Shown: positions 27,019-36,236 of the stretch, in pieces
Position numbering within the stretch: position 1 is the first letter of the stretch
Layout: each line of letters opens with the position of its first letter
Source of the DNA: Pseudomonas sp. Bout1
Lineage (GTDB): Bacteria > Pseudomonadota > Gammaproteobacteria > Pseudomonadales > Pseudomonadaceae
Direction: 5' to 3'
NCBI RefSeq assembly: GCF_034314165.1
Contig: NZ_JAVIWK010000001.1
Span: 6,959,001 to 7,023,000, forward strand
DNA: 64,000 nt
Program-made: the position numbers and the translations under genes
The notes under the pieces: generated by a model
Seen by the model: the letters and a program-made list of their open reading frames with translations, nothing else
Told to the model about the DNA's origin: nothing
The model's database searches: none

Positions 27019-27411
27019 TCAGTACAGGCTCTGCGCGACGTCCAGGTCTGTTCGTACCCTTCGACCGGGTCCCATCAACACATAAACGGTGTTTTTTGTC
27101 TCGAACAGGCAATCATGGGTGAACGAAACCCCCAATGAAGTTCTTACCCAGTGACCGCGAGGGAAACGTCCTTTGCTATCGTGGATAACACATAAAGCGT
27201 TGACCAAAGTAGGAGTGACTCCTCTTCTAGCAACGACGTTTAACTGACGGGGGGAGACCGCTATATCAACCACTGTCCAGTCAGCGACTAGACAATAGGC
27301 GCGTCCAGGGAAGTAAAATCCGACCAGTGCCAAGGCGTCTGAATGAGCTAGCTCACATCCAGGTAGTTTTTCGCCACCGGAAAGCAGTTCGGCTAGGCCC
27401 TCAAGATTCAT
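27019..27411 (-). CDS. DUF6957-type small protein
   Basis: 130 residues with the features of a Pseudomonas accessory family: ALVGFYFPGRAYCLVADWTVVDIAVSPRQL, GRFPRGHWVRTSLGVSFTHDCLFETKNTVYVLMGPG. No signal peptide. Role unknown; such genes are usually found in variable regions. The family label is from memory of conserved motifs and is less certain than the reality of the gene. It lies immediately beside the IS66 left end. Confidence 0.65.
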   Translation of the reverse strand: MNLEGLAELLSGGEKLPGCELAHSDALALVGFYFPGRAYCLVADWTVVDIAVSPRQLNVVARRGVTPTLVNALCVIHDSKGRFPRGHWVRTSLGVSFTHDCLFETKNTVYVLMGPGRRVRTDLDVAQSLY

Positions 27412-27515
27412 TCGTCCCTCCGACCCACTTCAAAAATCGAGTCGAACTATCAATCACACCAGTCAGCATAGCTGCCCGTAAAACGTAAGCGTCCGCCGAA
27501 GTCACCTTGCGTGAC

Positions 27516-29063
27516 TCAGGCGGGCATCCACCGATGCGGCAGCAGTTGATCAATCTCACTGGCACGCTGCGTCGGCAGCCGCGTCAGTACATCTTTGAGA
27601 TAGGCATACGGATCATGCCCATTCATGCGTGCTGACTGGATCAAGCTCATGATCGCGGCTGCCCGCTTACCGCTGCGTAGTGACCCGGCGAACAACCAGT
27701 TCGAGCGTCCAAGTGCCCATGGCCTTATCTGATTTTCGACCGCGTTATTATCGATGGGCACAGCGCCGTCCTCGAGATATCGAGCCAGTGCCGTCCAGCG
27801 CCTGAGGCTGTAATCCAGAGCTTTGGCAATAGCCGATCCTTCGGGCACAAGATCGCGCTGGGCCATCATCCAGGTATGTAGTGCGTCGATAATGGGTGCC
27901 GCTTTTTCCTGACGTATTCGCCAGCGATCTTCGTCGGTCATTTCCCGCGCTTGCCGTTCGATTTCGTACAAGCTGCCAATTGAGTGCAGCGCCTGTTCGG
28001 CCAGTTGGCTTTTGTTCGTCGCGTGCAGATCGAAGAACTTGCGGCGCGCATGGGCCATGCAGCCAATTTCGGTGATGCCTTGCTGGAAGCTTGCCTTGTA
28101 GCCGGCGAAATCGTCGCACACCAGCTTGCCATCCCACTGGCCAAGGAAGTTACGTGCATGCTCGCCCGCACGGCTCGGGCTGAAGTCGTAAACGACTGCC
28201 CTGACCGCCGAAAACGGCGTAGTGCAGTAGGCCCAGACGTAAGCACGGTGGGTCTTCTTCTGGCCCGGCGCGAGCATTTGCACTGGCGTTTCGTCGGCGT
28301 GGATCACGCCTTCGGCAAGTACCGTTTCGCGTAGCACATCGACCAACGGCTGGAGCTGCACGCCGGTCTGGCCGACCCATTGCGCCAGTGTCGAGCGGGC
28401 GATAGCCAGGCCAGCGCGGCCAAAGATTTTCTCTTGGCGATACAGCGGCAAATGGTCGGCGAATTTGGCCACCATCACGTGAGCCAGCAGCCCTGCGGTC
28501 GGTATACCCTTGTCGATTACCTAGGCCGGAACCGGTGCCTGAGTCAGCGTTTCACACTCGCGGCAGACCCATTTCCCGCGCACATGCTGCTCCACGGTGA
28601 ACACGCCCGGCGTGTAATCCAGCTTCTCGCTGACGTCCTCGCTGATCCGCTGGAGCTGGCAGCCGCAGGGGCATTGGGTGTTGTCGGGTTCGTGATAAAT
28701 CACGGTACGCGGAAACTGCGCAGGCAAAGGAACACGCTTGGGCTGCTTGCGTGGCTCGGCCGACGCAGCCGGCGGATTCAACGCCTTCAGCTCGGCGTCA
28801 ATGGCCGCGATATCGGTGTCGAGCAGATCATCGAGCAGGCTGCCTTGAGCAGGGCTCAATTGCTCACTGCGCTTGGCAAACTTGTTACGTTTGAACCAAG
28901 CGATTTCGTGGGTGAGTTGCTCGATGATGGTTTGGTCGCGGTCGTTCTTCTTGCCCATCCTGTCGACTTGCAGCCCGAGAGAATCAACCTGCGACAGCAA
29001 CTGCGCCGCGAAGGCGCGCAGTTGGTCGGGGGTCATCTGATCGAGATTGGGCGAGGAAGTCAT
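27516..29063 (-). pseudogene. tnpC: IS66 transposase TnpC interrupted by an in-frame amber codon
   Basis: Two frames, 28521-29063 and 27516-28478, are in the same register. Only a TAG at 28521-28523 separates them, and the codons between (V I D K G I P T A G L L A H V) are the expected IS66 sequence. The likely change is CAG to TAG in APVPA(Q)VIDKGIP. The N-terminal part has the leucine-rich helix, the zinc-finger region CPCGCQLQ...CRECE and a basic stretch. The C-terminal part holds the DDE catalytic core (HADETPVQ, CDDFAGYK, NNAVENQIRP). Without readthrough no full transposase is made. Confidence 0.9.
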
Positions 29064-29125
29064 GCCCTGGATTTTACCAAAGCAGGTCGCTTGCGGCAGT
29101 AGGCCAAGGCGCTAATTACAGCTTT

Positions 29126-29461
29126 TTAAAGCAGTGTGATTGCACCGCCAACCCCAACACGCTGCCAAGGTAGGCCGAGCACCAACGCTTGAAGTTGCTC
29201 AGCATCCAGCTCTATCTCGTAGCCATTACGAATGCCGGGCCAGTGAAACTTGCCTTGGTTCAACCGGCGAGCAGCCAGCCAGACGCCAATCCCATCATGC
29301 ACCAGCACTTTCATACGAGTGGCGCGGCGGTTGGCGAACAGATAAGCGCAGTGCGGCTTCGCCGCACCGAACACCGCGATCACCCTGGCCAGCGCAGTTT
29401 CAGTGCCGGCACGCATGTCCATGGGGTCGGTGGCGAGCCAGATGGCATCGATGCGAATCAT
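29126..29461 (-). CDS. tnpB: IS66 accessory protein TnpB
   Basis: 111 residues of the IS66 Orf2 family: IWLATDPMDMRAGTETALARVIAVFG, HCAYLFANRRATRMKVLVHDGIGVWLAARRLNQGKFHWP. Needed together with TnpA and TnpC for IS66 movement. Its start overlaps the tnpA stop by 4 bases (29458-29461). Intact. Confidence 0.93.
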   Translation of the reverse strand: MIRIDAIWLATDPMDMRAGTETALARVIAVFGAAKPHCAYLFANRRATRMKVLVHDGIGVWLAARRLNQGKFHWPGIRNGYEIELDAEQLQALVLGLPWQRVGVGGAITLL

Positions 29462-29775
29462 TGAGTGAGCCCACGGACAAAGCGGGCGCAGCCTTCAGGA
29501 TCGGACGTTGGCCATTTCACTGAGATCGATTGCTCGCCAAATGGCAGCTCAATAACCGCCAACGCTTCCGTTTGCCGTTTGGGCGTAGCTCTCAATGGAA
29601 TGAAAGCTGGCAACGCCGCTGGCGACTGATCTCGATAAAGCGGTAGCCACTTGCGGATAACGTTGGCGTTGATGCCGTGGCTGATGGCAACGCTGGATAG
29701 GGTTGCGCCCGGTTGCAGGCATTCCTGAACAACCTGGGCCTTGAAGGGTTTCGGGTAAGAGCTTCGTTGGCGCAT
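29458..29775 (-). CDS. tnpA: IS66 accessory protein TnpA
   Basis: 105 residues with an N-terminal helix-turn-helix of the transposase IS3/IS911 type (RSSYPKPFKAQVVQECLQPGATLSSVAISHGINANVIRKWL). First gene of the IS66 operon, coupled to tnpB by a 4-base overlap. Intact. Confidence 0.92.
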   Translation of the reverse strand: MRQRSSYPKPFKAQVVQECLQPGATLSSVAISHGINANVIRKWLPLYRDQSPAALPAFIPLRATPKRQTEALAVIELPFGEQSISVKWPTSDPEGCARFVRGLTQ

Positions 29776-29788
29776 GGAAATCCTGACG

Positions 29789-29838
29789 TTAAGGGCGATC
29801 GCGTCCGCTTAAAAATACGCGGACACCATCGCCCTTAA
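29789..29838. repeat. Long inverted repeat in the IS66 leader
   Basis: TTAAGGGCGAT at 29789 pairs with ATCGCCCTTAA at 29828-29838, and inner CGTCCGC with GCGGAC, leaving an A-rich loop. It sits between the IS end and the tnpA start, so a transcript entering the IS from outside would fold here. It probably limits tnp expression from outside promoters. Confidence 0.6.
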
Positions 29839-29927
29839 TGCTGGAGTTCGGAAGGTGTGTTGGCTGGACGCTTACCCTACAACACATGGCAGTAAATGCG
29901 CGAATAGGCGTTTCGTGGTACGCAACT

Positions 29928-30800
29928 TCAGATCATATGGTTCTGAGGCTTGCGCCTAAACGGCGCGATTAGCTGCGCACGATAGCCTGTTGGAAAGTCT
30001 CGCTCTTTTAGCCCTACCTGCGCATCACCGAGCTTGTTTGCTGCGTCATAGAAGGTTCCAAATAGGTGATCCCAAATAAGTAAAAACTCTCCGAAGTTGA
30101 CCTGGGCATCTTCGAACTCTCGCTTATGGTGCCAGCGATGTGTCTCGGCGACTCCAATCACGTTGCGTAACCAGCCCAACGAGTAGTCCAGGTTCGAATG
30201 CTGGAAGGCTAAATGAACGGTCAAGATGCTGAACCAAGTCGCGATAACGGCCGACGGCGCACCTGAGGCGAGCAGAACCACCAGCCCCGGTCCGGCCATT
30301 AGCGCCGCATGCAGCGGATGTCTGCGCTCCCCATTCATCCAATAAAGGCGATCAGCGCTGTGATGAATCATGTGCATACGCCACAGCCAATGCACCCGAT
30401 GGCTGATGCGATGCATGACATACAGGCTTAAATCGAGGACGGTTGCGACCAGAACCAGCTGTAACCAGAGGGGACTCTCGCTGGGAAAAAGGCGAACTGA
30501 TGCCGGCACCGCATCGCCAAGCTTGGCGAGGACTTCAGCAGTGAACTGAATGACAGAAAGGTTGACCAGCATATGCAATAAATCGGTCGAGGTGTCTTGA
30601 TGATCTTCGAGCCAGGATTGACGAAAGGGTTGGAATTGCTCCAGCGCGGCGATCGTGAACAAGCTCACAATAGCGATCAGGAGTGTTGTGGGCCATGGCG
30701 GAATCCCGGTGTAAAGCGCCCAAACCATGAACGCAGCGGTGCCACCAAATATGAGCGGATAGCTCATCCAACGTATGACGTATCGGAAAATAATGATCAT
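29928..30800 (-). CDS. Fatty-acid hydroxylase / sterol desaturase superfamily membrane protein
   Basis: 290 residues with several membrane segments and the di-iron histidine motifs of the superfamily: HRISHRVHWLWRMHMIHH (about 130-150), FQHSNLD and HRWHHKREFEDAQVNFGEFLLIWDHLFGTF. Family enzymes hydroxylate or desaturate lipids using O2; the substrate here is unknown. It lies between the IS66 copy and the divergent HMA-CDF transporter gene. AAGGAGGTGAGCG precedes the start. It may modify membrane lipids under metal stress, but nothing in the sequence proves a metal link beyond location. Confidence 0.85.
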   Translation of the reverse strand: MIIIFRYVIRWMSYPLIFGGTAAFMVWALYTGIPPWPTTLLIAIVSLFTIAALEQFQPFRQSWLEDHQDTSTDLLHMLVNLSVIQFTAEVLAKLGDAVPASVRLFPSESPLWLQLVLVATVLDLSLYVMHRISHRVHWLWRMHMIHHSADRLYWMNGERRHPLHAALMAGPGLVVLLASGAPSAVIATWFSILTVHLAFQHSNLDYSLGWLRNVIGVAETHRWHHKREFEDAQVNFGEFLLIWDHLFGTFYDAANKLGDAQVGLKERDFPTGYRAQLIAPFRRKPQNHMI

Positions 30801-30896
30801 CGCTCACCTCCTTTTAGGAAGCGAAGACGATAAGTCACAGGCTGGCGTTTGGATTGAACGAAAGAGCTACAATCGAATGATGAATATCCTCGCTTG

Positions 30897-30917
30897 ACCT
30901 TATAGCGGCTAGAAGGT
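30897..30917 (+). promoter_or_regulatory. CadR-type operator upstream of HMA-CDF transporter
   Basis: ACCTTATAG, CGG, CTAGAAGGT: the same MerR-family dyad as at 35835, with one mismatch in the right arm. TTGACC forms a -35 element overlapping its left arm. It lies 42 bp before the transporter start. Confidence 0.75.
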
Positions 30918-30958
30918 TTGTAATCGACAGGATCAAGTGTATTTAGAGGAGCGGCCCC

Positions 30959-31852
30959 ATGAGTTCGTGTGACAAATCCTGTGGCTGTGGCCCGGCTTCA
31001 GCAGGCCCAGAAGCAGCAGCTAAGCCATTAAATGAAGGGACATGGATCAGCAAATTTTCAGTACCAAAAATGGACTGTCCTTCCGAAGAACGGATGATCA
31101 GACTCGCGCTGAATGGCTTGCAGGAAATAGCTTCACTTTCTTTTGACCTATCCGGTAGACAGGTGAGTGTTTTTCACGAAGGGGCCGTAGAGCAGATCGC
31201 TACCAAGTTGGAGTCACTTGGCTTGGGGGCAAGGCTATTAGATACGCAGCCCATCAGCCCAGAGTCCGTATCAGCCAACAGTGCCAATGAAGAGCAAAAC
31301 GCTTCAAAGGAAGCCAGCACATTAAAAATATTGCTCGGCATCAATGGTGCAATGTTTCTCGCCGAAATGAGTGCTGGCCTGATTGCCCAATCGACGGGGC
31401 TGATTGCCGACTCGCTGGACATGTTTGCTGATGCGGCCGTTTACGGGCTGGCCCTCTTTGCGGTCGGCCGCAGCGCGGGAATGCAAGTACGTGCAGCACA
31501 CCTGGCAGGTATGTTTCAGATCATTCTAGCTTTGGGTGTGCTTTTGGAAGTTGCTCGACGCTTTCTCTATGGCAGTGAACCTGAATCGATGCTGATGATG
31601 GGGATAGGCGCCGTCGCGCTGGTGGCAAACGTCACTTGCCTGTGGCTGATCTACAGCCACCGCGAAGGAGGAGCACACATGAAAGCGAGTTGGATTTTCT
31701 CAGCCAACGATGTGATTGCGAACGTTGGCGTAATCGCTGCAGGAGCATTGGTCGCTTGGACAGGGTCTCCGTACCCAGACTTGGTGATTGGTACGGTCGT
31801 TGGCCTGATCGTTTTGAACGGCGCACGTCGAATCCTGGCTCTAAAAGCTTAA
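30959..31852 (+). CDS. CDF-type cation transporter with N-terminal HMA-like domain
   Basis: 297 residues. It has a Cys-rich start (SSCDKSCGCGP), an HMA-like domain with the motif KMDCPSEERMI (about 38-50), then six hydrophobic helices with metal-site residues in LIADSLDMFADAAVYG and FSANDVIANVG. It is shorter than CzcD because it lacks the long C-terminal cytoplasmic domain. The HMA part resembles the N-terminus of the CadA ATPases here, so it likely handles Zn/Cd/Pb. The upstream CadR-type operator places it in the cadR-cadA regulon. Confidence 0.85.
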   Translation: MSSCDKSCGCGPASAGPEAAAKPLNEGTWISKFSVPKMDCPSEERMIRLALNGLQEIASLSFDLSGRQVSVFHEGAVEQIATKLESLGLGARLLDTQPISPESVSANSANEEQNASKEASTLKILLGINGAMFLAEMSAGLIAQSTGLIADSLDMFADAAVYGLALFAVGRSAGMQVRAAHLAGMFQIILALGVLLEVARRFLYGSEPESMLMMGIGAVALVANVTCLWLIYSHREGGAHMKASWIFSANDVIANVGVIAAGALVAWTGSPYPDLVIGTVVGLIVLNGARRILALKA

Positions 31853-31908
31853 CTATTCCAATCGGCGAGCGGCCTGTAGCTAAGGCCGCAAGCCTCTAAC
31901 CTAGTCGC

Positions 31909-32649
31909 TTAATGCAAGCTCACTTCGGCGAGCGCCGATGAGGGATCTATACCCAACAGCGAGCGAAAGGTTCTGGAAAAGTGGGCTGAGTCGGAGAAGC
32001 CTGACGCGTGCGCAGCGGTGGTTATAGGTTCTCCGGATGCCAGATGTCGAACAGCTTGGGTCAGTCGTAGCCATTTAGCATAGCTACGCAGCGGCAAACC
32101 GGTTTGTTCCACGAACCAATGCGAGAATCGAGTTGGGGACAGGTGTACCAGTGCTGCCAACTCTTCACGTCGTACCATGCCCTGGTAAATGGCCGTGCTG
32201 ACTATTGCCAGGCGAGGATCGGCGACTGGAGGTGCATCGGTTATCTGTAGGGCTTTTCGCACTGCGGACCGAGTGTCTCCCGCGCCTGCCTTCAAGGAGT
32301 CAGCAATTAGTGCGGCGTCAGCCGGGGCGATATTGATCGGAATCGGCGTCATGGTCTTCGGCAAAACCTGGCCCTCTTCTGCCAAGACGTCCAAGTAGAT
32401 TGAAACGATGAGGGCTCCGCTGATTCGATGCCGAACACCGGCTGGAATAAACACTGCAAACTCGGTGTGCTGACGCGGCAGGCATTCCACTGTTACAGGC
32501 ACGTCGATACCTATAGCTATTTGGTGAGCCTGATGCTGATGCCAATCTTGATGACCAGCATGCCCAGCAAAAACCGCTAACCCAGGCGTTAGCCATGCGC
32601 GACCAGACCACCTTAGGACACGTACTGGAAGGTGGCGCTCCATCGTCAA
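31909..32649 (-). CDS. AraC-family transcriptional regulator
   Basis: About 246 residues. The N-terminal cupin-like sensor region is His-rich at HAGHQDWHQHQAHQIAIG. The C-terminal double helix-turn-helix runs REELAALVHLSPTRFSHWFVEQTGLPLRSYAKWLRLTQA ... AAHASGFSDSAHFSRTFRSLLGIDPS. A TTG start at 32649 overlaps the lspA stop (TTGA); an ATG two codons later at 32643 is an alternative. The His cluster would suit metal or small-ligand sensing. Its targets are not visible. Confidence 0.85.
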   Translation of the reverse strand: MTMERHLPVRVLRWSGRAWLTPGLAVFAGHAGHQDWHQHQAHQIAIGIDVPVTVECLPRQHTEFAVFIPAGVRHRISGALIVSIYLDVLAEEGQVLPKTMTPIPINIAPADAALIADSLKAGAGDTRSAVRKALQITDAPPVADPRLAIVSTAIYQGMVRREELAALVHLSPTRFSHWFVEQTGLPLRSYAKWLRLTQAVRHLASGEPITTAAHASGFSDSAHFSRTFRSLLGIDPSSALAEVSLH

Positions 32650-33149
32650 CGTTTGCTTGGCGACGCGGGGCTAATCACGCTTATGACCAATAAAAACGAT
32701 GCGCCGCTGACAATACATATATCTGCGAGATTAAACGCGGGCCAGTGCCAGCCTTGATAGTGAAAATCCAGATAGTCCACGACAAAGCCTCGCAAAGAAC
32801 GGTCGATAAGATTGCCAACAGCCCCACCCAAAACGAGACAATAGCCCAAGGCTTCGCTCCAGTGACGTTCCCGTTGAAGGATCGCGACGAGCGTCAATGC
32901 TACGGCTAGCGCAACAACAACGAAAAGGTAACGCTGCCAGCCTCCAGCGTCAGCCAAGAAGCTGAACGCGGCGCCGGTATTGCGTGCATGCACTATGTTG
33001 AAAAATGAGCCTACGGCGACCGATGAGCCCAGCTCATAAAGGTGCTCGACGCCAAGCTTTAGACTTTGATCGATCAACGCCAGGACCGCTGCAATTCCCC
33101 ACCACAAAGTAGGCGGCTGTACACGAGCTGTCATTGGGAAACCGTTCAT
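32646..33149 (-). CDS. lspA: Lipoprotein signal peptidase LspA (accessory copy)
   Basis: 167-residue inner-membrane aspartyl peptidase that cuts prolipoprotein signal peptides. Four membrane helices and the conserved blocks NTGAAFSFL, GGAVGNLIDR and FNLADICI, the last two carrying the catalytic Asp residues. The first codon may be at 33149 or 33134. Extra lspA copies beside cadA/cadR are a recurring feature of Gram-negative Cd/Pb loci (pbrABC-like), where LspA or PbrB-type enzymes accompany the ATPase. It overlaps the araC gene by 4 bases. Confidence 0.93.
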   Translation of the reverse strand: MNGFPMTARVQPPTLWWGIAAVLALIDQSLKLGVEHLYELGSSVAVGSFFNIVHARNTGAAFSFLADAGGWQRYLFVVVALAVALTLVAILQRERHWSEALGYCLVLGGAVGNLIDRSLRGFVVDYLDFHYQGWHWPAFNLADICIVSGASFLLVISVISPASPSKR

Positions 33150-33279
33150 TGGCTATTCCGTAGTAACCGTTCCAGTACATCTGAAACTGGTATTTTTTGA
33201 AAAGCACTGACTCTTGCTCGTGCGGTATCACCCACTGGGATCCAGGTCTTGGAACAGCAAAGCAGGCATCGTGTCCGTA

Positions 33280-35799
33280 TCATTTGCGCAGCAAGCGCAG
33301 GCCATTCAGTACTACCAACAGGCTTACCCCCATATCCGCGAATACCGCCATCCACATCGTAGCGTGACCAGTGAGCGTAACGGCTAGGAAGATGGCTTTA
33401 ACGCCCAGCGCGAGCGCAATGTTTTGCGTAAGTACTGCTCCGGTCTGGCGGGAGAGACGAATGAAGGCAGGAATCTTGCGCAAATCATCATCCATGATTG
33501 CTACGTCAGCAGTCTCGATCGCCGTATCGGTGCCAGCTGCCCCCATCGCGAAGCCCACATCAGCCCGAGCAAGCGCAGGGGCATCGTTTATTCCGTCACC
33601 GACCATGCCGACGGTGCCTTTATGATCGATCAAGGCTTCGATGGCTTTGAGCTTATCGATCGGTAGGAGATTGCCCTTGGCCTCGTCAATGTTTACCTGC
33701 GCGGCAATTGCCAGCGCGGTATGTGGGTTGTCCCCTGTCAACATCACAGTCTTCACACCTAACGCGTGAAGCTCCTCGATTGCGGCTCGGCTGGTGGCTT
33801 TTACCGTATCGGCGACTGCAAACAACGCCAGCGCCCGTTTGTCATCGGACAGAATGACTACAGTTTTCCCTTGCCGCTCAAGGTGGCCCAGGGCGGCTTC
33901 GGTATTAGGTGAGCAGAACCCCAACTCCTCCAACAAACGATGGTTACCCAACTGGTAGCGCTTACCCTCGATCTCGCCGCGGACCCCTCGGCCCAGCAGC
34001 GCTTCGAAGTTATCCACTTCCAGCAACCGCAGCGATTGCTGGGCCGTTTGTTTGGCAATAGCCCGCGAAACCGGATGATCCGAACGTTGGGCAAGGCTCG
34101 CGGCGGCAATGCGATAATCTCTAGATAATCCATCAGCTAGAGGCAGGAAATCGGTCTGTACGGGCTTGCCATGGGTAATGGTCCCAGTTTTATCCAAGGC
34201 CAGATGGGTGATCTTGCGACCGCTTTCCAGGTACGCCCCGCCCTTGATTAAAATGCCTTTTCGCGCCGCTGCCGCGAGGCCGCTTACAATGGTCACCGGG
34301 GTCGAAATCACCAGTGCGCAAGGGCAAGCGACTACCAGAAGCACCAGCGCCCGATAAATCCAGTCAGCCCATAATCCGGCCATAAACAGGGGCGGGAATA
34401 TCGCAACGGCAAGGGCGAAGAAAAACACCGATGGCGTATAAACCTTGGCGAACTTATCGACGACCCGCTGGATCGGGGCGCGTGAACCTTGGGCTTCCTC
34501 CACAGCATGAATAATCCGGGCCAGTGTCGTATTGCTGGCCTCAGCCGTCACGCGGTACTCGAAGGAACCGGACTCATTGATCGAGCCGGCATAAACAGGG
34601 TCACCGACAGCTTTCTCGATGGGCAAGCTTTCCCCGGTGATAGGGGCTTGGTTTACGGTAGAGTTGCCGGAGATCACGTTGCCATCCAGACCAATGCGCT
34701 CGCCGGGGCGAACTCGAACCAAGGAGCTGATCTGGACGGTTTTGACATCTACGTCCAGCCAACTGCCGTCTGCCTGGCGCACCGTTGCATGATTTGGGGT
34801 CAAGTCCATCAGTCCTTTGATCGCATTGCGTGCACGATCCAACGACTTGGCCTCAACCAATTCGGCAACAGTAAATAAAAACATGACCATCGCCGCTTCT
34901 GGCCACTGCCCAATCAGGACCGCTCCCGTCACCGCAATGCTCATCAACGCGTTTATGTTGAGATTGAAATTTTTGAGAGAGATCCAACCTTTCTTGTAAG
35001 TCGCGGGCCCGCAGAGTGCTACCGAGATTAAAGCTACAGCAGCAATCACCCATTCGGGGGCTGCCTGGGTGAAATGCAAAATTTCCGCGCCTACCGCAGC
35101 AATACCAGACAGCGCTAACGGCCACCAGGTGCTTTTGCGCAGTGATTCAGCTTCAAACTGGCTTTGCTGCTTATCCGCGCCTGGTACGTCGACCGCGCCA
35201 TTCAACGGTTCCGCCTGCATACCAAGCGATGACACGGCCGCTTCGATTCCCAGGGTATGTGGCAATTCGTGCCAGACACCTAGAGTACGGTTCATCATGT
35301 TGAATTCCAATTTCTGAATTCCAGGCATCTTTGCAAGCTTGCCCTCAATCATCGCCTGCTCGGTAGGACAGCACATTTGCCCAATCCGGAAACGACTCAA
35401 GCGAGCCGTGTCGTTGACAACGGCTGATGACACTTTGGATGGGCACGCGCTTGGGCCATCCGTTCCAGATGCAGAGCAACATGCATCGGTAACAACCGAG
35501 GTGGTGGGCTCGTTCGGTTCGGTAGGTGGATATTGAGAAGATGTCGGAGATGAAGTGGAGCAGCTTGTCTTTCCGCCGTTGCCTCCAGCAGAGCAGCCAT
35601 CCGCACTTTTGGTTGTTGAAAGCGCAGGATTCACGTCCGAGGTCTTAGAAGAACAGCAACTGGTAGTTCGATCTCGATCGGTTTCGTCTTCACCCGATGT
35701 TGCGGAAGTCGCACAGCAGCTCCCGGATGCGACAGGGTCAAAAACGTCCACGCCCGCTGGCTTTTTTGGTGCTTGCTCGTCACCGCAACAGTTTTTCAT
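33280..35799 (-). CDS. cadA: Cd/Zn/Pb-exporting P1B-type ATPase CadA with Cys-rich N-terminus
   Basis: 839 residues. Residues 1-130 are an unusual Cys/Ser-rich extension with about nine CC or CCS clusters (NCCGDE, GSCC, TSCCSS, DACCSA). An HMA domain with MCCPTE follows (about 140-215), then the ATPase core: TGES, the CPC motif in VACPCALVISTP, DKTGTITHGKP, SDHPVSRAI and [16 protein letters not shown]. The HMA and core closely match the partial ATPase at 2-2026. The CC clusters are the expected ligands for soft metals (Cd, Pb). It is expressed from a CadR operator 36 bp upstream and precedes lspA and araC on the same strand. Confidence 0.95.
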   Translation of the reverse strand: MKNCCGDEQAPKKPAGVDVFDPVASGSCCATSATSGEDETDRDRTTSCCSSKTSDVNPALSTTKSADGCSAGGNGGKTSCSTSSPTSSQYPPTEPNEPTTSVVTDACCSASGTDGPSACPSKVSSAVVNDTARLSRFRIGQMCCPTEQAMIEGKLAKMPGIQKLEFNMMNRTLGVWHELPHTLGIEAAVSSLGMQAEPLNGAVDVPGADKQQSQFEAESLRKSTWWPLALSGIAAVGAEILHFTQAAPEWVIAAVALISVALCGPATYKKGWISLKNFNLNINALMSIAVTGAVLIGQWPEAAMVMFLFTVAELVEAKSLDRARNAIKGLMDLTPNHATVRQADGSWLDVDVKTVQISSLVRVRPGERIGLDGNVISGNSTVNQAPITGESLPIEKAVGDPVYAGSINESGSFEYRVTAEASNTTLARIIHAVEEAQGSRAPIQRVVDKFAKVYTPSVFFFALAVAIFPPLFMAGLWADWIYRALVLLVVACPCALVISTPVTIVSGLAAAARKGILIKGGAYLESGRKITHLALDKTGTITHGKPVQTDFLPLADGLSRDYRIAAASLAQRSDHPVSRAIAKQTAQQSLRLLEVDNFEALLGRGVRGEIEGKRYQLGNHRLLEELGFCSPNTEAALGHLERQGKTVVILSDDKRALALFAVADTVKATSRAAIEELHALGVKTVMLTGDNPHTALAIAAQVNIDEAKGNLLPIDKLKAIEALIDHKGTVGMVGDGINDAPALARADVGFAMGAAGTDTAIETADVAIMDDDLRKIPAFIRLSRQTGAVLTQNIALALGVKAIFLAVTLTGHATMWMAVFADMGVSLLVVLNGLRLLRK

Positions 35800-35834
35800 G
35801 AGAACGCTCTCCGCTTTTCATGGCGAGAGTGAAC

Positions 35835-35855
35835 ACCTTATAGCCACTATAAGGT
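35835..35855 (-). promoter_or_regulatory. CadR operator of cadA
   Basis: Perfect 9-bp inverted repeat ACCTTATAG / CTATAAGGT around CCA (21 bp in all), the MerR/CadR operator form. Read on the minus strand it is preceded by TTGACC as -35, with the dyad in the elongated -35/-10 spacer, as expected for a MerR-activated promoter. Confidence 0.85.
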
Positions 35856-36236
35856 CAAGAGATTCTTCGATGCCTTAAGGCATCCACCAGCGACCATTCA
35901 TGTTCAACGTGATCACAGTGAGTAAGTGGCCGGTAGTAGATAGGAAATGCTGCTTCCCCTCGCGCCTACGGTGTTGGCATCAACGGCGTCCTATTTCGTG
36001 ACGCTAATATCAGGCGGCATCCCGTCCTCACAGCAAAGCACACAGGGCACTTGCCCTATGCGGCGGCCGACGAGCAGCACAGAAGCTCTGCTACGAAGGT
36101 AAGCAGCCATGTGCAGAGCAAAGCGTCCAAACTCGAGTTGAAGAGATCGGCGGGGAGGGTTTTCATCGATCAGAGGCCTGGCGATCGGTAGAACGGTGAG
36201 CAAGGATTTGCTTGTTGCCTGACGCGAGTAGAATGA

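Larger units (their letters stand above)
27485..29875 (-). mobile_element. IS66-family insertion sequence
   Basis: About 2.39 kb with tnpA, tnpB and tnpC on the minus strand. Terminal inverted repeats: GTAAGCGTCC at 27485 and its complement GGACGCTTAC ending at 29875, with continued partial match inward. The 8 bp on each side (CGTAAAAC and CCTACAAC) agree at 6 of 8 positions, so a target duplication is either decayed or absent. The transposase is broken by an in-frame stop. Confidence 0.9.

Noticed and set aside
28380..29102. 240-codon plus-strand frame across the IS66 transposase
   Set aside because: Antisense shadow of tnpC with no recognisable domain.
27477..29883. 8-bp target duplication around IS66
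   Set aside because: The flanks CGTAAAAC and CCTACAAC match at only 6 of 8 positions, so a true duplication is not claimed.
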